64,000 bases of DNA from positions 2,563,059 to 2,627,058 of the forward strand of contig NC_054744.1 of assembly GCF_018143015.1 (NCBI RefSeq). Reading direction: 5' to 3'. This DNA comes from Lytechinus variegatus (Eukaryota > Echinodermata > Echinoidea > Temnopleuroida > Toxopneustidae). A program made the translations under genes and the position numbers. The notes below the pieces were generated by a model. That model was not told where the DNA came from, did no database searches, and saw only the letters and a program-made list of their open reading frames with translations. Within the stretch, counting starts at the first letter, position 1, and the number at the start of each line of letters is the position of its first letter. This document shows positions 34,701-46,910 of this stretch, in pieces.

Positions 34701-35857
34701 GCTACAAGTCTTGATTGTTTTTTTTTCTCAAATGTATGTTGGACCAACAGAAATACTTTTTGATCACTTACACTGCTTTTGCTATTGTACATGCTATTGT
34801 AAGGACCTTCAGTTGGTATACATGTACTTGTACTTAACCTCATTGACCCTGTATTATTGACACTAGATATATTGCAATTGATAATCACTATTGTCAGCAA
34901 TTCTGGATGGAACTAAAATTGTAATTGGAATGAATATGGAAAATTAAAATTGTAATTGGAAATTGAATATGACCTTTTGTAATACATTGCCCCCCCCCCC
35001 CAATCAAGATACATAAGGGCCTAATTTCAAAAAGACTGAAAACACAATGACAAGATTAATGTCAGCAAATCAAATTGATTTTTTTTTTTCAGTTGCTTTA
35101 AACTGTTACCGAAAATTGATTACCCTAACAGGTTTTATTAAACAGGGCCCCTGGATAACAAGTGATCACATTTGTCCCCCCCCCATCCCTTGCTACTGAA
35201 CAAAAAGTTATGATAATTGTTACTTGTTGCTACTTATAGGTGGTACTTATTCTAGGCTTCTATACACTTCAATGTAGAATCCATCAGTGCGTCCTGCTCC
35301 TGGTCTTACAAAGAGTGTGATCCACTGGCGGATCTAGGGGGGGGGGGGGGCACATCCAGCCTGTGCCCCCCTCCCCATTGAGAGCCATAATAAAAAAATT
35401 TAATGTTAAAATGTAGACCCCACACGTTTTCCGTCTTATATGACCTGTGTCCGAGATTGTTCCGTGGGCTTCTTTGTAGTTTTTGAGGCAAAGCTCTAAA
35501 TAATTGCTTGAGCCCTTTTCTATCCGAGGAAACAAGCCTAACGTGTGGTTGATAATGGGATTCATGAAATTGTGACTCTAATTTTCTTCTGTAATATCAA
35601 ACATTAAAAAAATTGGTGTATACTTATGGCACATTGAAGTATAAAATATGTATGAACATTTAAATTCTAAATTGCCTGTTCCGATCATGTCTATTTTGAA
35701 ACTTAACACTGCTGTCAATTCGAAAGGTAACTTGATTTTTATTCAATTTGCCTGAAAAGATATATATAGAGTTCTGAAAATTATGAAACTGAATGGTCTG
35801 ATCTTAATATGCATGTCCCTATGACAAAATGTGAAGGGCCTGCAGGCAATATAGATA
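31797..35857 (+). other. GOLPH3 3' UTR and following intergenic DNA
   Basis: The 3' UTR certainly starts here; its end cannot be fixed. The first 400 bp contain a diverged ~170-bp direct duplication (separate entry). AATAAA-like signals are few: one at about 32688 is in poor context, and one at 38248-38253 is followed by T/GT-rich sequence. C/G-run repeat debris lies at 34372-34386, 34988-35002 and 35326-35380 (CACTGGCGGATCTAGGGG). No further gene is recognised. Confidence 0.45.
31842..32195 (+). repeat. Diverged ~170-bp direct duplication in GOLPH3 3' UTR
   Basis: Copy 1 (about 31842-32005) and copy 2 (about 32018-32195) share, in order: CTGTAACAC, AACTGAAAGTCT, TTGAT with GCCCT, GAATCCCTTTGTCATTGACA versus GGATCTCTTTGCCATTCACA, CAGACAGGG, and TGTTTTGGGG versus TGCTTTGGGG. 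Open frames here are not proteins. Confidence 0.65.
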
Positions 35858-36085
35858 CAGTTGTGCTCGGAAGTTGGTTAACCCCACCAGAAAATGAACA
35901 TATTAAAGCGTTCAAGTTCTGCCATGTTGCAGATATTTAATTGTGAAGTCAGGTGATAAACTATTGCATTCAATATAGTTTGTTAATCTAATCTCGCCGA
36001 ACATTGTAGTGTTGTTGTCTACATTCAACTCTCAGCATGAAGGAGTGCATTTTATGGTGGGTTCACTAACTTTTGAGCACAACTG
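35858..36085. mobile_element. Tc1/mariner-like MITE (CAGTTGTGCTC), full copy
   Basis: The left end CAGTTGTGCTCGGAAGTTGG and the right end, complement of CAGTTGTGCTCAAAAGTTAG, are flanked by TA on both sides. 228 bp, no coding. A right-half copy of the same family lies at 41434-41528. Confidence 0.8.
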
Positions 36086-36942
36086 TACATCACAACAATA
36101 AGTTCAGACTACTTGAATATTGATGAATGAAATCTTGATTTGTATATGACTACATAGAAGAAGGAAGTATATATATAGATACTTATCCTAGGTTTGCTTT
36201 TATTTTAAGATTTACTTTTATTTGTAAACAAACTTTGGAAGAAATATTTCTGTACATAGGTCCCTATTTATTTTGTTTTTAGATTATGGTTTTGTCATCC
36301 ATCAGTTATATGTGCCTAATTCAGTGATGAATAATGTTCAATTTTGATGCCTCCTACGTTAGATTATATGTAAAGCAGTAATGGCCTGTGTATTTATTTG
36401 TACATCTGTCGACGAAGCATTTTTCTACCTTAAGTGTAAACAATCTTCAAGTAGCTTGTTCGTGTGATGGAGGAAAGATTTAATTTTTCTATTAGAGCAG
36501 CTTTTAAATTCTCCGTTATTACATAAAGTCATATCCAGTAATTGAATTATGATTTTGACATCAAGAGCTGAATTGTCAAATTTTTTTTATATATAAATGT
36601 TATATTTCTACATCTCCCTTTGGTCGATAAAGAAATGATAATCTTGTTACGACAAGAATGGATGGTCTTTATTGAAATGTGGAGGTGAGAAGTAGTTATT
36701 TTGAGGGGCATCGTTGTATGTATTAGGGTTTTAACTTCTTTTTTTTTTCTTTTTTTTTTTTACTGTGGCCATCCTTTTTTTTCTGTAAAATGTAAACTGT
36801 CAAATGTTAGGCCATGGGATATTTTGAGATCATCAAAATTTCTGTCTACATTGTACATCCTATAAATAACTCTACATGTTTTGACCTGCTAATTGCTGGA
36901 TTGCTATTGTTACCGTCACTTTCTACTCTGTTACACATCAGT
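36086..36942. other. Intergenic, nothing recognised
   Basis: AT-rich with poly-T tracts at about 36738-36763. Could still be GOLPH3 3' UTR; no gene signal. Confidence 0.35.
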
Positions 36943-37270
36943 GGCCTGTTTTACAATGCATTGCGATTGATCCGATTAGTCGCAACTATGGAAAGCCAGC
37001 AAAGTCAACATATAAAATGCATGTTTGTTAAAAAAAAAGGTTCTAGATATGATCCATAAATTCATTGATTTCATGACAATTTGGTGTGATCTCCTTTGTT
37101 TACAAAGGACATTTTGCAAATTTCCTGTAGAAAAAATTATTACACTGATGGATTTCAATAGTTACGATTGATTGGATCAATCGTAACTCTTTGTACGACG
37201 TTGATTGGATCAATCGTAACTCTTTGTACGATTGATTGGATCAATCGTAACTCTTTGTACGACGGTGCCC
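36943..37270. mobile_element. Hairpin MITE (TTACGATTGATCC family), copy 1 with triplicated end
   Basis: The left arm GCGATTGATCCGATTAGTCG and interior CTTTGTTTACAAAGGACATT match the second copy at 37626. The right end GATTGATTGGATCAATCGTA then ACTCTTTGTACGA is repeated three times (37167-37263), each itself a palindrome. Confidence 0.8.
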
Positions 37271-37625
37271 TGGGGTATACATATTCCAACAAAATGGCGG
37301 TCTTCTAGTTGAATTCATAGCAAGTTTATAATCCTGTATTATAATCACACCCGGGTCCCAGTTACACAAAACATAGTAATTGGTTTGTAAAGTGGATTGC
37401 ACATAATGATCTATGTAGTGAGCTTAAAAACCAAAAACGATCAGGGTTTGTGTAACAGGGCCCACCCATGGGAGCATCTCATGAAGCTTCTGGACAATGA
37501 TTGTCACTGGCATCTGTTAGAAGCTACTGAAATCCTTGTATCTAATTGGCTGAGACTGATTGTGTCCGCAAAAAGCACAGACATGTTCCATGAATCACTT
37601 CCCGGATAGAGTTTGAACATGACCA

Positions 37626-37892
37626 GGGCCCCGTCTTACAAAGAGTTACGATTGATCCAATTAATCGCAACTATGGATGGCCAGCAACGTTAACATATAT
37701 TATTCCTGTTTGTTCAAAATATTTTATATGATGTATAATTCATGCATTCATTGTATTCTTGAAAATTCACCGTGCTTCTCTTTGTTTACAAAGTACATTG
37801 TGCGAATCTATAGAAGAAAATGATGACACTGATGGATTTCGATAGAGCTATGATTGATTGGATCAATCGTAACTATTTGTAAGACGGGGCCC
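37626..37892. mobile_element. Hairpin MITE (TTACGATTGATCC family), copy 2, complete
   Basis: The termini are GGGCCCCGTCTTACAAAGAG and, as complement, GGGCCCCGTCTTACAAATAG, followed by the TTACGATTGATCCAATTAAT arm. 267 bp. The interior TTAACATATA and TTTGTTTACAAAG segments match copy 1. No coding. Confidence 0.85.
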
Positions 37893-38575
37893 AGGGTCCC
37901 ATACCACCAAGCGTAGTGAGTGATCATGGTACTGATATCTATGATTGATTGAATCAATTATTGTGTATGATCAAACGTAAGAAATAGCCTTACAATCAAC
38001 CACTAAGCTTTATGCTACTGGGTCTAGCTAATATTGCTCAAACCCTCATGCATCCCACAATGAGGGTTTGTTTGCACACTCAGTTCATGTGTGTATACTT
38101 CTGATCTAACTTAAATGCCAATGTATGTGAACTAGAGATTGGTTCACAATCTGTGTAATGTCTGTATTTACATGTCATAAACTCCAATTGTGATAGTCCA
38201 CGTGAGATGAAATGGGTGATTGTAAAAATCTACTAACGGATGTTTTCAATAAAATATTTTAATCTGAAGTATATCAACTGCAAATTGACTTGTTTCGTCT
38301 GCTTTTTATGTTATAATTCACTAGTCTTGTTTGAATGCATGTGGGTAAATTTTCCTCTTTGTTATGCGCAGATATGAATTGGTGAAAGTCAAGATGTAAA
38401 TATTGGTCACATAAATCAGAGGAATATATTGATTGAACCCCTCGGCGAATATCTAGATATTACAAAGCTTGATACTGGACAGATAGTCTAAAGATGTGCA
38501 GGTAAACTTGCATACATGTAAGTCCACTTTTAATTAGTAAAATATTGACCCAAGTCAACGCAATGTTTTTAGACC
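37893..38575. other. Intergenic; small hairpin and a possible poly(A) signal
   Basis: CAAACCCTCAT at 38039 pairs with ATGAGGGTTTG at about 38060 (11-bp stem). AATAAA lies at 38248-38253 with TTGTTTCGTCTGCTTTTTAT downstream, a possible distal GOLPH3 3' end, though the distance (6.4 kb from the stop) makes this uncertain. Confidence 0.3.
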
Positions 38576-38707
38576 GGGGTCCTGTAACACAAAGGTTAGC
38601 AATTAATCGTACGCTTGGTTTTCATGATTGATTGTACATTGTAGTCAATGCAATCAATCGTAGAAAAATGTTCTGCGATCATTGCTAAGCTTTGTGTTAC
38701 GGGCCCC
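38576..38707. mobile_element. Hairpin MITE (GTAACACAAAG ends)
   Basis: GGGGTCCTGTAACACAAAGG pairs with GCTTTGTGTTACGGGCCCC. Internal arms hold GATTGATTGTACATTG and CAATGCAATCAATCGTAG. Related to the half copies at 2354-2548 and 48233-48310. Confidence 0.75.
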
Positions 38708-38850
38708 AGGGGGCTGTTTCACAAAGAGTTAAGTATGACTTAGAGTCACACTTAAATGCTTAGTTGCACGCAGTATAAAAGACATCATCGCATTGGTAAA
38801 ATCATATCGAGAGTAGCTCACTACTGCATATTAATGAGAATGCATGTTAT
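38708..38850. mobile_element. MITE fragment (TGTTTCACAAAGAGTTAAG)
   Basis: It starts GGGGGCTGTTTCACAAAGAG and continues with GACTTAGAGTCACACTTAAA and ACATCATCGCATTGGTAAAA. The same sequence, broken by two other elements, is found between 58285 and 59360, which makes this the uninterrupted reference copy. Confidence 0.7.
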
Positions 38851-39288
38851 AAAACAACATAAAACATGTTGATAAAAATCGGCTCTTGCTGCTTAAGCGC
38901 ACTAGCAGAAATATGGCCAATGTTGCCCTTCCTTTTTTGTACAGTATTCCTATGGGCAAAGCCATGGGAGGGCAATGCTACAGAAAGTTTTACCCCGTTG
39001 ATCTCGCATTGAAAGTAGCGAGCAAAATATGGCATTTGTTCATCTGCTTAAATGCCTTGTATATTGGTAGTAATCGATCATATTTTGAAAAATCTATGCC
39101 TATTGTGATGTATACTTGTAAAAGGAGTTTTAATACAAAAAAATCTTTTGTTAGTCAGTACTTGATGGCACACGTACTTAGTTTCATTGTATTTGCACCA
39201 ACATGAACGCTATTGATGAAAGCAAATATCCCTCTCTAGGGTAGCAAATAATTGATATTTGTTTAACCCTTAACATTTTGGAGACATA

Positions 39289-39371
39289 CAGTTGAGGCCA
39301 AAAGTTTACATACACCCATGGAATTCAGTAATTTGTTTGAGTGTATGTAAACTTTTGGCCTCAACGTACTG
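39289..39371. mobile_element. Minimal Tc1-like element of 83 bp (TIR CAGTTGAGGCCAAAAG)
   Basis: CAGTTGAGGCCAAAAGTTTA then CATACACC pairs with GTGTATGTAAACTTTTGGCC then TCAACGTACTG; both ends are flanked by TA. The terminus strongly resembles Tc1-type TIRs (CAGTTGAAGTC...GTTTACATACAC of fish elements). Only the two TIRs and about 20 bp remain. Confidence 0.85.
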
Positions 39372-40044
39372 TATATGCTGGCATGACTATTCTCCACAGA
39401 TTTTTAATTTCTGAAAATTATTTTTTTGTTTTTGCATAATATCTTTCAAAATCCAATTCCCTCTCCCTCGCAAGGAGAAAGTTTCCTTCCTTTTAAAGAA
39501 TATTTCTGTCTCCTGGCCTATTATGTTGGCTTGAATCAATGGAAAATGAGTGTTATAGCAGCCATAGAGATATATACTTAATATGGTGCAAGCACATACG
39601 CTTAAGTACCAAGTTCATGTGCAGTATATTCAGTCACTACACATTTATCATTATGACAATTTTATTTTACAGACTGCAATGACTGCATGAGAGATTTCAT
39701 TGTTAGATCATTCTAACATTTTCCATGTCTAACATGTTTGCTTTTGAATAGTTGAATACTCTCTCCAAAAATAAAAAGAAAAAAAATGAAAAGAAGAAAA
39801 GAGTAATAGAAATATTTCACTGCCTGGTTCTAAAATTGGCATACAGTTGTTCTCAAACGTTCATTGCAACCATGCATAACTTTGGCACAAATCGAACTTT
39901 ACATAACGGTAAATAATATCTCCTGATTATCCAAGTATTAACACATACCACATATGGTATCAAATTATTCAGGAAAAGATGCTCTTTCACGCCATGTATG
40001 ATAACTGTGTTCATAACATATTTTTCCCTTAAATTTGGGATTGA
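39372..40044. other. Intergenic, nothing recognised
   Basis: AT-rich; no gene, no repeat family identified. Confidence 0.4.
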
Positions 40045-40450
40045 CAGGGTTCCCAGCTTTTCTAGAAAACAAAATTCCCTGATTTTTCCCCGAAGATGAA
40101 GTTAAAAATTCCCTGATAATTATTCAAATCCATTCAAAGTTTTTCATGCTTTATAAGGTGTTGCAGTGAATCACATGTATTTTCATTTTAAAATCAATAA
40201 TGAAAAACTAATTAGAACCACCATAACCAGTCATTCAATGGATGTTGCTTTGATATGCAACAAAATACAACAGAGTATGACTGACTTCCGAGCTTTCGAC
40301 TTTTGGGCTGTTCAAATTCCCTGATTTTTCCCTCATTTGAGGCATTTTTCCCTTATTTGAGGTATTTTTTTTATCAAATTCCCTGATTTTTTCCTGACTG
40401 GAAAAAGTAAAATAATTTTCCATGATTTCCCTGATGGGCTGGGAACCCTG
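40045..40450. mobile_element. MITE with TIR CAGGGTTCCCAGC
   Basis: The ends are CAGGGTTCCCAGC and its exact complement GCTGGGAACCCTG. Inside, AAATTCCCTGATTTTTCCC occurs three times. CAGGG-type ends and this internal phrase are common in hAT-like non-autonomous elements. The 8-bp flanks are not identical, so a target duplication is unproven. Confidence 0.75.
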
Positions 40451-40569
40451 ATTTATGAGGTGTCAAGTTTTTTTTTTTGACTCACACGGTAGGTTAGGAC
40501 CAATCAATCTCACAGATGTTTCATTAATACTGAAAATATATCGACTTGCATCATAAGTATATCATATCA

Positions 40570-41169
40570 TTAAAGGACAAGTCCACCCCAACAAAAACTT
40601 GATTTGAATAAAAAGAGAAAAATTCAACAAGCATAACACTGAAAATTTCATCAAAATCGGATGTAAAATAAGAAAGTTATGGCATTTTAAAGTTTTGCTT
40701 ATTTTCAACAAAATAGTTATATGAACGAGCCAGTTACATCCACATGAGAGAGTTGATGACATCACTCACTCACTATTTCTTTTGTATTTTATTATATGAA
40801 ATATTTTGATTTTCTCGTCATTGTCATGTGAAATGAAGTTTCATTCCTCCCTGAACACATGGAATTCCATTATTTTAACATTTTATGCTTCAGGCAATGA
40901 GGTCCTAATCATCAAATTCGTAAAAATTGAAATATTGTATAATTCAAACAATAAAAAACAAAAGAAATAGTGAGTGACGTCATCGACTCTCTCATTTGGA
41001 TGTAACTGGCTCGTTCATATAACTATTTTGTTGAAAATAAGCGAAACTTTGAAATGTCATAACTTTGTTATTTTACATCCGATTTTGATGAAATTTTCAG
41101 CATTGTGCTTGTCTGATTTTTCTCTCTTTATTTAAATCAACATTTTTCTGAGGTGGTCTTGACCTTTAA
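40570..41169. mobile_element. Palindromic MITE family A, copy 4 (complete)
   Basis: The ends are TTAAAGGACAAGTCCACCCC and, slightly diverged, GAGGTGGTCTTGACCTTTAA. Arms contain CATCAAAATCGGATGTAAAA with AAGAAAGTTATGGCAT and their complements. The two CTCACTATTTCTTTTGTATT-type blocks are mirrored in the centre. 600 bp, the best copy in the window. Confidence 0.88.
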
Positions 41170-41433
41170 GGAAACCAAAACCCAAGAAGAGAAGCAATCT
41201 TATTGGAAAGAGTAAAATGAGAGGAACGATTGAAAAAAGTTTTAATAAAAATTGGTTATGAAATAAGCAAGTTATGGACGTTTAAATAAAAAGTCTTGTA
41301 CTTTCTATGGGGACCCTCAAATTGGCAAACGTGCTTCAAAATCTCCATTTGTTTTGTACACAAATTTTCAGATTTTTCTCATTATCTTTCAAATTGCATC
41401 TTGCCTCCTTTTGATCACAACATATGTTAAGGG
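41170..41433. mobile_element. Half MITE (GAAACCAAAACCCAAGAAG type)
   Basis: Starts directly after family A copy 4 with AAGGAAACCAAAACCCAAGA and has the characteristic AAATTGGTTATGAAATAAGC arm phrase. The mirror arm is missing. Confidence 0.45.
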
Positions 41434-41528
41434 CTCGCCGAACATTGTAATGTTATTGTCTACATTCAACACTCAGCATTAATGAGTGCAGTTTGTGGTG
41501 GGGTTTTCAAACTTTTTGAGTACAACTG
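41434..41528. mobile_element. Right half of the CAGTTGTGCTC Tc1-like MITE
   Basis: CTCGCCGAACATTGTAATGT through AACTTTTTGAGTACAACTG matches the right half of the full copy at 35858-36085. The left half is replaced by other sequence. Confidence 0.75.
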
Positions 41529-44500
41529 TATCTTTTAGCACATAGATATGTTGTTGAGATGTATTTAGCGCTACTGTAAAGCTGATTATTATTAGTATCA
41601 TAAAAAATAAGAATATTGAAAACAACCACAGAAAACAGAATTCTGAAACCAAAAATCAGGATTCATATGGATAAATATGTTTTATTGTCTCACATTCTTC
41701 ATGATATTAAGCAGATGAACTGTACAAAAAGCGAAATATACATTACAGAATAATTTGTTGTCTTAATACAATGTAAAGTAGGTTGAGTTGATCAAATCAA
41801 TACAAAGGATACACTGCCCCATATCAATAATACACATGGAAGACAACCTAAATAATACTTCATATATTATCAAAAGGATTATGGAAAGATACCAAACAAT
41901 AAATGATATATACTGGTCCACATAAGGTCAAGCAGTATATACATGTGACTATTTTGCATGCCTGAAAATAAATCTGTTAAATTTACATACGTGTAGATTA
42001 AGAATCCACTGTCAACTGATTTTTCCTGTAAATTGTCAGTATTTTTTTGGCAGCATCACAAATAATGCATCTCTGGTTTTAATAAATATGAGATGTATTA
42101 TTTTCAGTTTGTACCAGTGCCATGAACACCTACACACACGTAGTATTAAAAAAAAATCCACAAGATGAGTGAAGAAACTTTAATATATAATGCAGATCAG
42201 AGCTTGTACAGCCTCTACAAATATAGTTGTAAAACACCCCCCCAAAAAAAATACCACTGCTAATGATAATGATAATAACTTAATAAATCAAAATCATATA
42301 AAAAAACAATAAATTAAAAATAGAGAAATAAAGGACAACCACGCAGACAATAAAAAAATACCCATAAATTCAAGAGTTTGTTTGAGATGTTTCTACTTGA
42401 AGATAACTTTATATTGTTCAAACTGTTTATAGGCAGTTACATTATATTTTCAGCACTTATTACTGATATTGCATTAATAAGAAAAGGCTAATACTTCAAA
42501 AGTTTATCACACATACATGCATATGCAAACAAAACAAAATTGTTATTTAATTTGCGTATAATATGCCTGGAATCTCAATTATCAAATCGAAACAAAATTG
42601 TATTTGAAATACATGTAACTCCAATGCGATTTTGCACAGCACGCACAAACATGTGATATCATTACATCATGGAAATAGTATGAAAATTGAGAATTATTGG
42701 ATTTTCAAGCATTTCATGGCCAAATCAATCAATAAATAATTCACTTATTTGTATTTTTGAAGAAATGTTTCATCACATTGAGAACGGGGGGGAAATAATG
42801 CATTATTTATATAATACTTGGAGGATTACGAATAATATAAATGGCAGCACACATAAAAACATCAATAAACAAGTCATATATTGCACTTATTCTTAAGATA
42901 ACTGATATACCTTGATAGAGCTAAAGGTCCATCTACAAGTTAAACGACAAAACTTCTTTCATTAACAGAAGAAAACAAAGCGACTGTAGTCGTGTGGTTA
43001 TCTTTGCAATGAATCGCATTTCAAAGTGAGAATAAAGATAAGGATGATATCAAATCAAAAGACTAGCACCTAAAATAATTAGGTCTTAAGAGAGATTTTA
43101 TATGTTTAATATTTCAGTATGGATCACTGTAAATCTACTGCAAGTGAAATTATTATCCCTTTCTCATTACGGACAGAAAACTGTAATTTCAAACAAATCA
43201 TCACCACGCACTAAGCACAAAAAGCACACTTGAAATAGATATTCAAGTGCCCATGCAAAACCATATGGAGATTACAAATCACCAGCTTGATTGACTTTAA
43301 GCGGGACATTGTACAATTTTATACATATTTTCACTCCATATATATTACTATATATATATCTATACACTGTACACTATACAATACTACACGAAAGCCAATC
43401 TATACAATATAACAAATGAATCTAATATACACATACATTCATCATCAATACTTGGACTTGATCCAGATCAAATAATTACTTTCCATAAATCAAAAGTAAA
43501 TGATCTACACACATATTTCTTATTAGCCTAATGACCTCATTAAAACATGATAAACAGAACTAACTCTCTCCTTTGATGGCAACATCAGAACTTATAATGA
43601 CAATTTCACAGAAAACATTTACAGGGATTCTAAATCGGTGGAAGCTTGATTTATCCCTACCAGAAATTATTATAAGCCTCATTTGATCGGATTTCCTTCT
43701 TCGAAATCAAATTGACAACTTCAGTGTTTTTTTCTTTTTATTGCTATACTGATATCATTTTTCTCATCAAAAATTTTACATACCTGGAATAAATATAACT
43801 TTATAGTTGATAATAATGATGTTCAGAAATTAGATATTATTGGGCTTCAATAACCATTGCATATCATATGCAACAAACATATTCAAGGTCACCTCGTCGA
43901 AAGGGAATCCTTAACACTTTAATTAACTTTGACTGAATCATGATTTCAATTAAGTCATTTCATCAAACAATGATAATCACTGTTTTGTCCTTTCCATCAT
44001 CAGTTTCCTCCCACACAAACACTAGCATATTTGGTCCACTGATTTCAACCTGTGCAGCTCGTTACGGCACCCTCCTATTAATTATTGCCCTCGCTTGGGC
44101 AGTCATGCACGATACCACATGGAAGCCCTAGCTCATTCCGGTAGATCCCATTGATTCTCTTTCTAGATCTCATTTCTTTTTTCATTTTGGAGGATTCCGT
44201 ATTGCTGCTGATAATTTGAATGTGTGAAAAACAATTTCAATCTCATTCCACCCTTCAGAACAATGAAGTACAAAATCCCTTTACCACATTTCTTCTTCAA
44301 ATTGGCAAAATTTAAAATTATCTTTAACTTAAACTGTCTTCCTTTCAAGTTATGATCAGAAATTAATAAGAAATGCTCTGAAAAATGAAAGTTATCCAAT
44401 TTGCATGGAAAAGACAATGATTCTTTCATATTTCCACAATGTGGCCAATTTAAAGATGTCACTGATGTTTTCCTGACAGTGATCTCATACAGAAATGTGG

Positions 44501-46557
44501 AACGACGATTGATTCATTAATATTATTATCATTTCTCTAAGAAATTTTGTTTTTTAAGGTCACTGAAGCAATGAATTAATTTATGGCGTATTGCAAACAT
44601 CTGGTTGAGGTGTTCTAAACAAAAATATAAATGACTTGAAAATGATAAACCAAAAGGACTGAATATCTTCCCCATCAAATTATCCAAGTTTAAAAACAGA
44701 CCATCACGGGACGATTCATGACGTTGTAAGACATAAACCAATTTGTCGATTTCAAAGAAAATAGCTGTTTTTCTTCATTCAGACAAAAGAAAATCTAAAA
44801 GGAAAGACTGTTTCACCTCTCTTCTTTGGTTCAATTACCGGTATGGTCCAAATTCACTTGAACTACACATATAGGTATACCCACTACTCTATATTCCAAA
44901 ATCAATGTATGACAAACACTGAAGCTTAAAATGTGTGTTAATTTGTTCAAGATCATTCTCTTTAAAAAAAAAATGTCACATAAATGCTACCTTGTGTCTT
45001 CTTTTGAATTTGATAATTCAAAATGAAAAAAGAAGTTTTTTTGGTCATCTCTATTGTTCTGATGTTGTTTGATTCTGATTTTGTTTTATTTTGACTCTGG
45101 GGGCTGGTTTCATCAGAAACTGGGCTCAGCAGCCAATCAAAATCAAGATTTCCATGGTGGTGACCATGCTAGTATGTCTTTATGAAACAGGCCTCTGGTT
45201 TGTATTCCTGTTCCAATAAGCCAGTTCGTAGTTCCTTTCTGCGCATGATCAAAATATTCTATGCATGATCAGAGGAAGGTCATTTGTACTAAAGTGACAT
45301 GGTGATTTAAAATCTGATGAGATAAGCACCAACTTTGATGTCTTGATTATTCATATATTCTTTTGAATTGTAGTTTTCATTTACATCCACAGAAAACAGC
45401 AATGCGTCCATGGACTGTCATTTCACAGTTTGCCAAGTACATTGTGCAACATGCTATGATCTGCATTCAAAGTAGGAATGCAACAAATACCTTCATAAAG
45501 TGTTCATTGGTGTGCTATTCTAGTCACCTGGTCTATTCAATCTCTTCATCCTGTATGTAAGGCAAGCTTACGTAATATCTTGCTTTGAAATCTGCCTATC
45601 ATAATGAAAGAAATGAAAGGTCATTCGACCAAAATTGTCCATGAAGTAACTACGAACTGGTCGATTTCAGAACAATCATCTACACACAACCACAAGATTC
45701 ATTATTACTCAGTCTGCACACCTAACCCATTTACCTCCAGGAACTGGGTAGCCCTGGAACAAAGCCTATAAGGACCTTACAGATAACAGATTCAATGGGT
45801 TCAAATAGTAATCCCATTTAAGCACCAGTTACAGAGTTGTTGTCATTTCCTTTGATCGCCACTTTGATTTTTTAATAGAAGATGTCACCATGATACAAAA
45901 CATTTTTTAATGGAATCTTGATTTTCCAGCAACACAGGGAAATTTTTTGATGCGCACAGTTTTCTGCGATTTTTTTTCACTGATGACCGTTATAAGCTAC
46001 GGTGACCCTCACATCTGGTAGGTTAATGAGAAAAATCCTGCTTCAATTATCAGACAGGACACTTCAGAAAAACCTCTGCTAAATGCTTCAAGTGCGTTTG
46101 TAATTCTAGTATACATGCCTTTCATTTTCACAATGGACTCAATTTTAATAACCATTCTTGATGCAGCTTTTGAAGAGTGATGAGACTTGATCATCTGGAA
46201 AATAACCAGTTGTGGTGCTGATTCAAAGGGCAGTGTTCTTCAGGAGAAACTTGGATGAAGTTCTTCTATGGCTACTGTTCGGCAAACTATGGCAATGACA
46301 TCACTGGCCTATGATGACTCAGACACGGATGCAACTGATATCGAAGGAACGCGGTAAAAACTGAACGGCTACTCCACAGATGTTGTAGGATCTCAGTTCA
46401 ATCTGATCGGCTGCTCCCTACAGACATCACAGGAATTCAGTATAACCAGAATGGTTGCTCCAACCAACAATGAAGAAATTCAGTCTGACCTGATGGGTTG
46501 ACTGACAAGACTTCGAAAGAATTCTCTTCAACCTGATATGCTGAACTGACAAGACTT
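41529..46557 (-). other. Gene desert; probably includes the 3' UTR of the PDZ gene
   Basis: AT-rich with no recognised exon. The part nearest the PDZ stop (to about 46200) contains four loosely repeated phrases of about 55-60 bp (CAGAATGGTTGCTCC, CTGATGGGTTG, CTGATATGCTG) and is presumably transcribed 3' UTR. A minus-strand AATAAA at about 41683-41690 (TTTTATTG on plus) is one candidate 3' end. A small hairpin element lies at 45098-45198 (GGCTGGTTTCATCAGAAACT / TTTATGAAACAGGCC). Confidence 0.4.
45098..45198. mobile_element. Short hairpin element
   Basis: GGGGGCTGGTTTCATCAGAA and TGTCTTTATGAAACAGGCCT form the ends; the interior GCCAATCAAAATCAAGATTT and GGTGACCATGCTAG resembles the 26330 and 48310 hairpins. 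Confidence 0.5.
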
Positions 46558-46910
46558 TCATTCTAAGCTTTTCAAGACCTCCTCTGACAAGACATTTTCC
46601 TTTGCTTTGTCCTTCTCATCCCCTTTTTTCGATGGCTTTTTGATCTTTAGCTTCACCATACCCGAAGGGACTGCTTTGAGGAAGGTCCATGCCTCAAAGT
46701 GAGTCAAGTTTGAAAGTCTTCTGCCGTTCACCTCCACAATCTCATCGCCGACGTGTAACAAGCCACTCCTATCTGCCACGCCCCCTGTGAAGATCTTCTT
46801 GACCGTGATTGGCTGATCTCCTTTTGGCGAACCACGCCCACCCTCGACGCTGAAACCGAGTCCGGCTGGTCCCTTCGCCATCTCTATGTCATCTGTCTCT
46901 CCTTCTTCCT
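46558..46910 (-). CDS. PDZD2/IL16-like last coding exon: C-terminal PDZ domain
   Basis: Acceptor ATTTCTCCAG above 46910; stop TGA at 46558-46560. 116 codons follow the split Glu. An acidic lead ([12 protein letters not shown]) is followed by a PDZ domain with the carboxylate-binding loop GLGF, then [21 protein letters not shown] and [14 protein letters not shown]. The protein ends in a Lys-rich tail ([18 protein letters not shown]) and LKSLE. The domain follows vertebrate IL-16 closely, but the RRKS motif after the last strand is replaced by KKPSKK. Confidence 0.93.
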
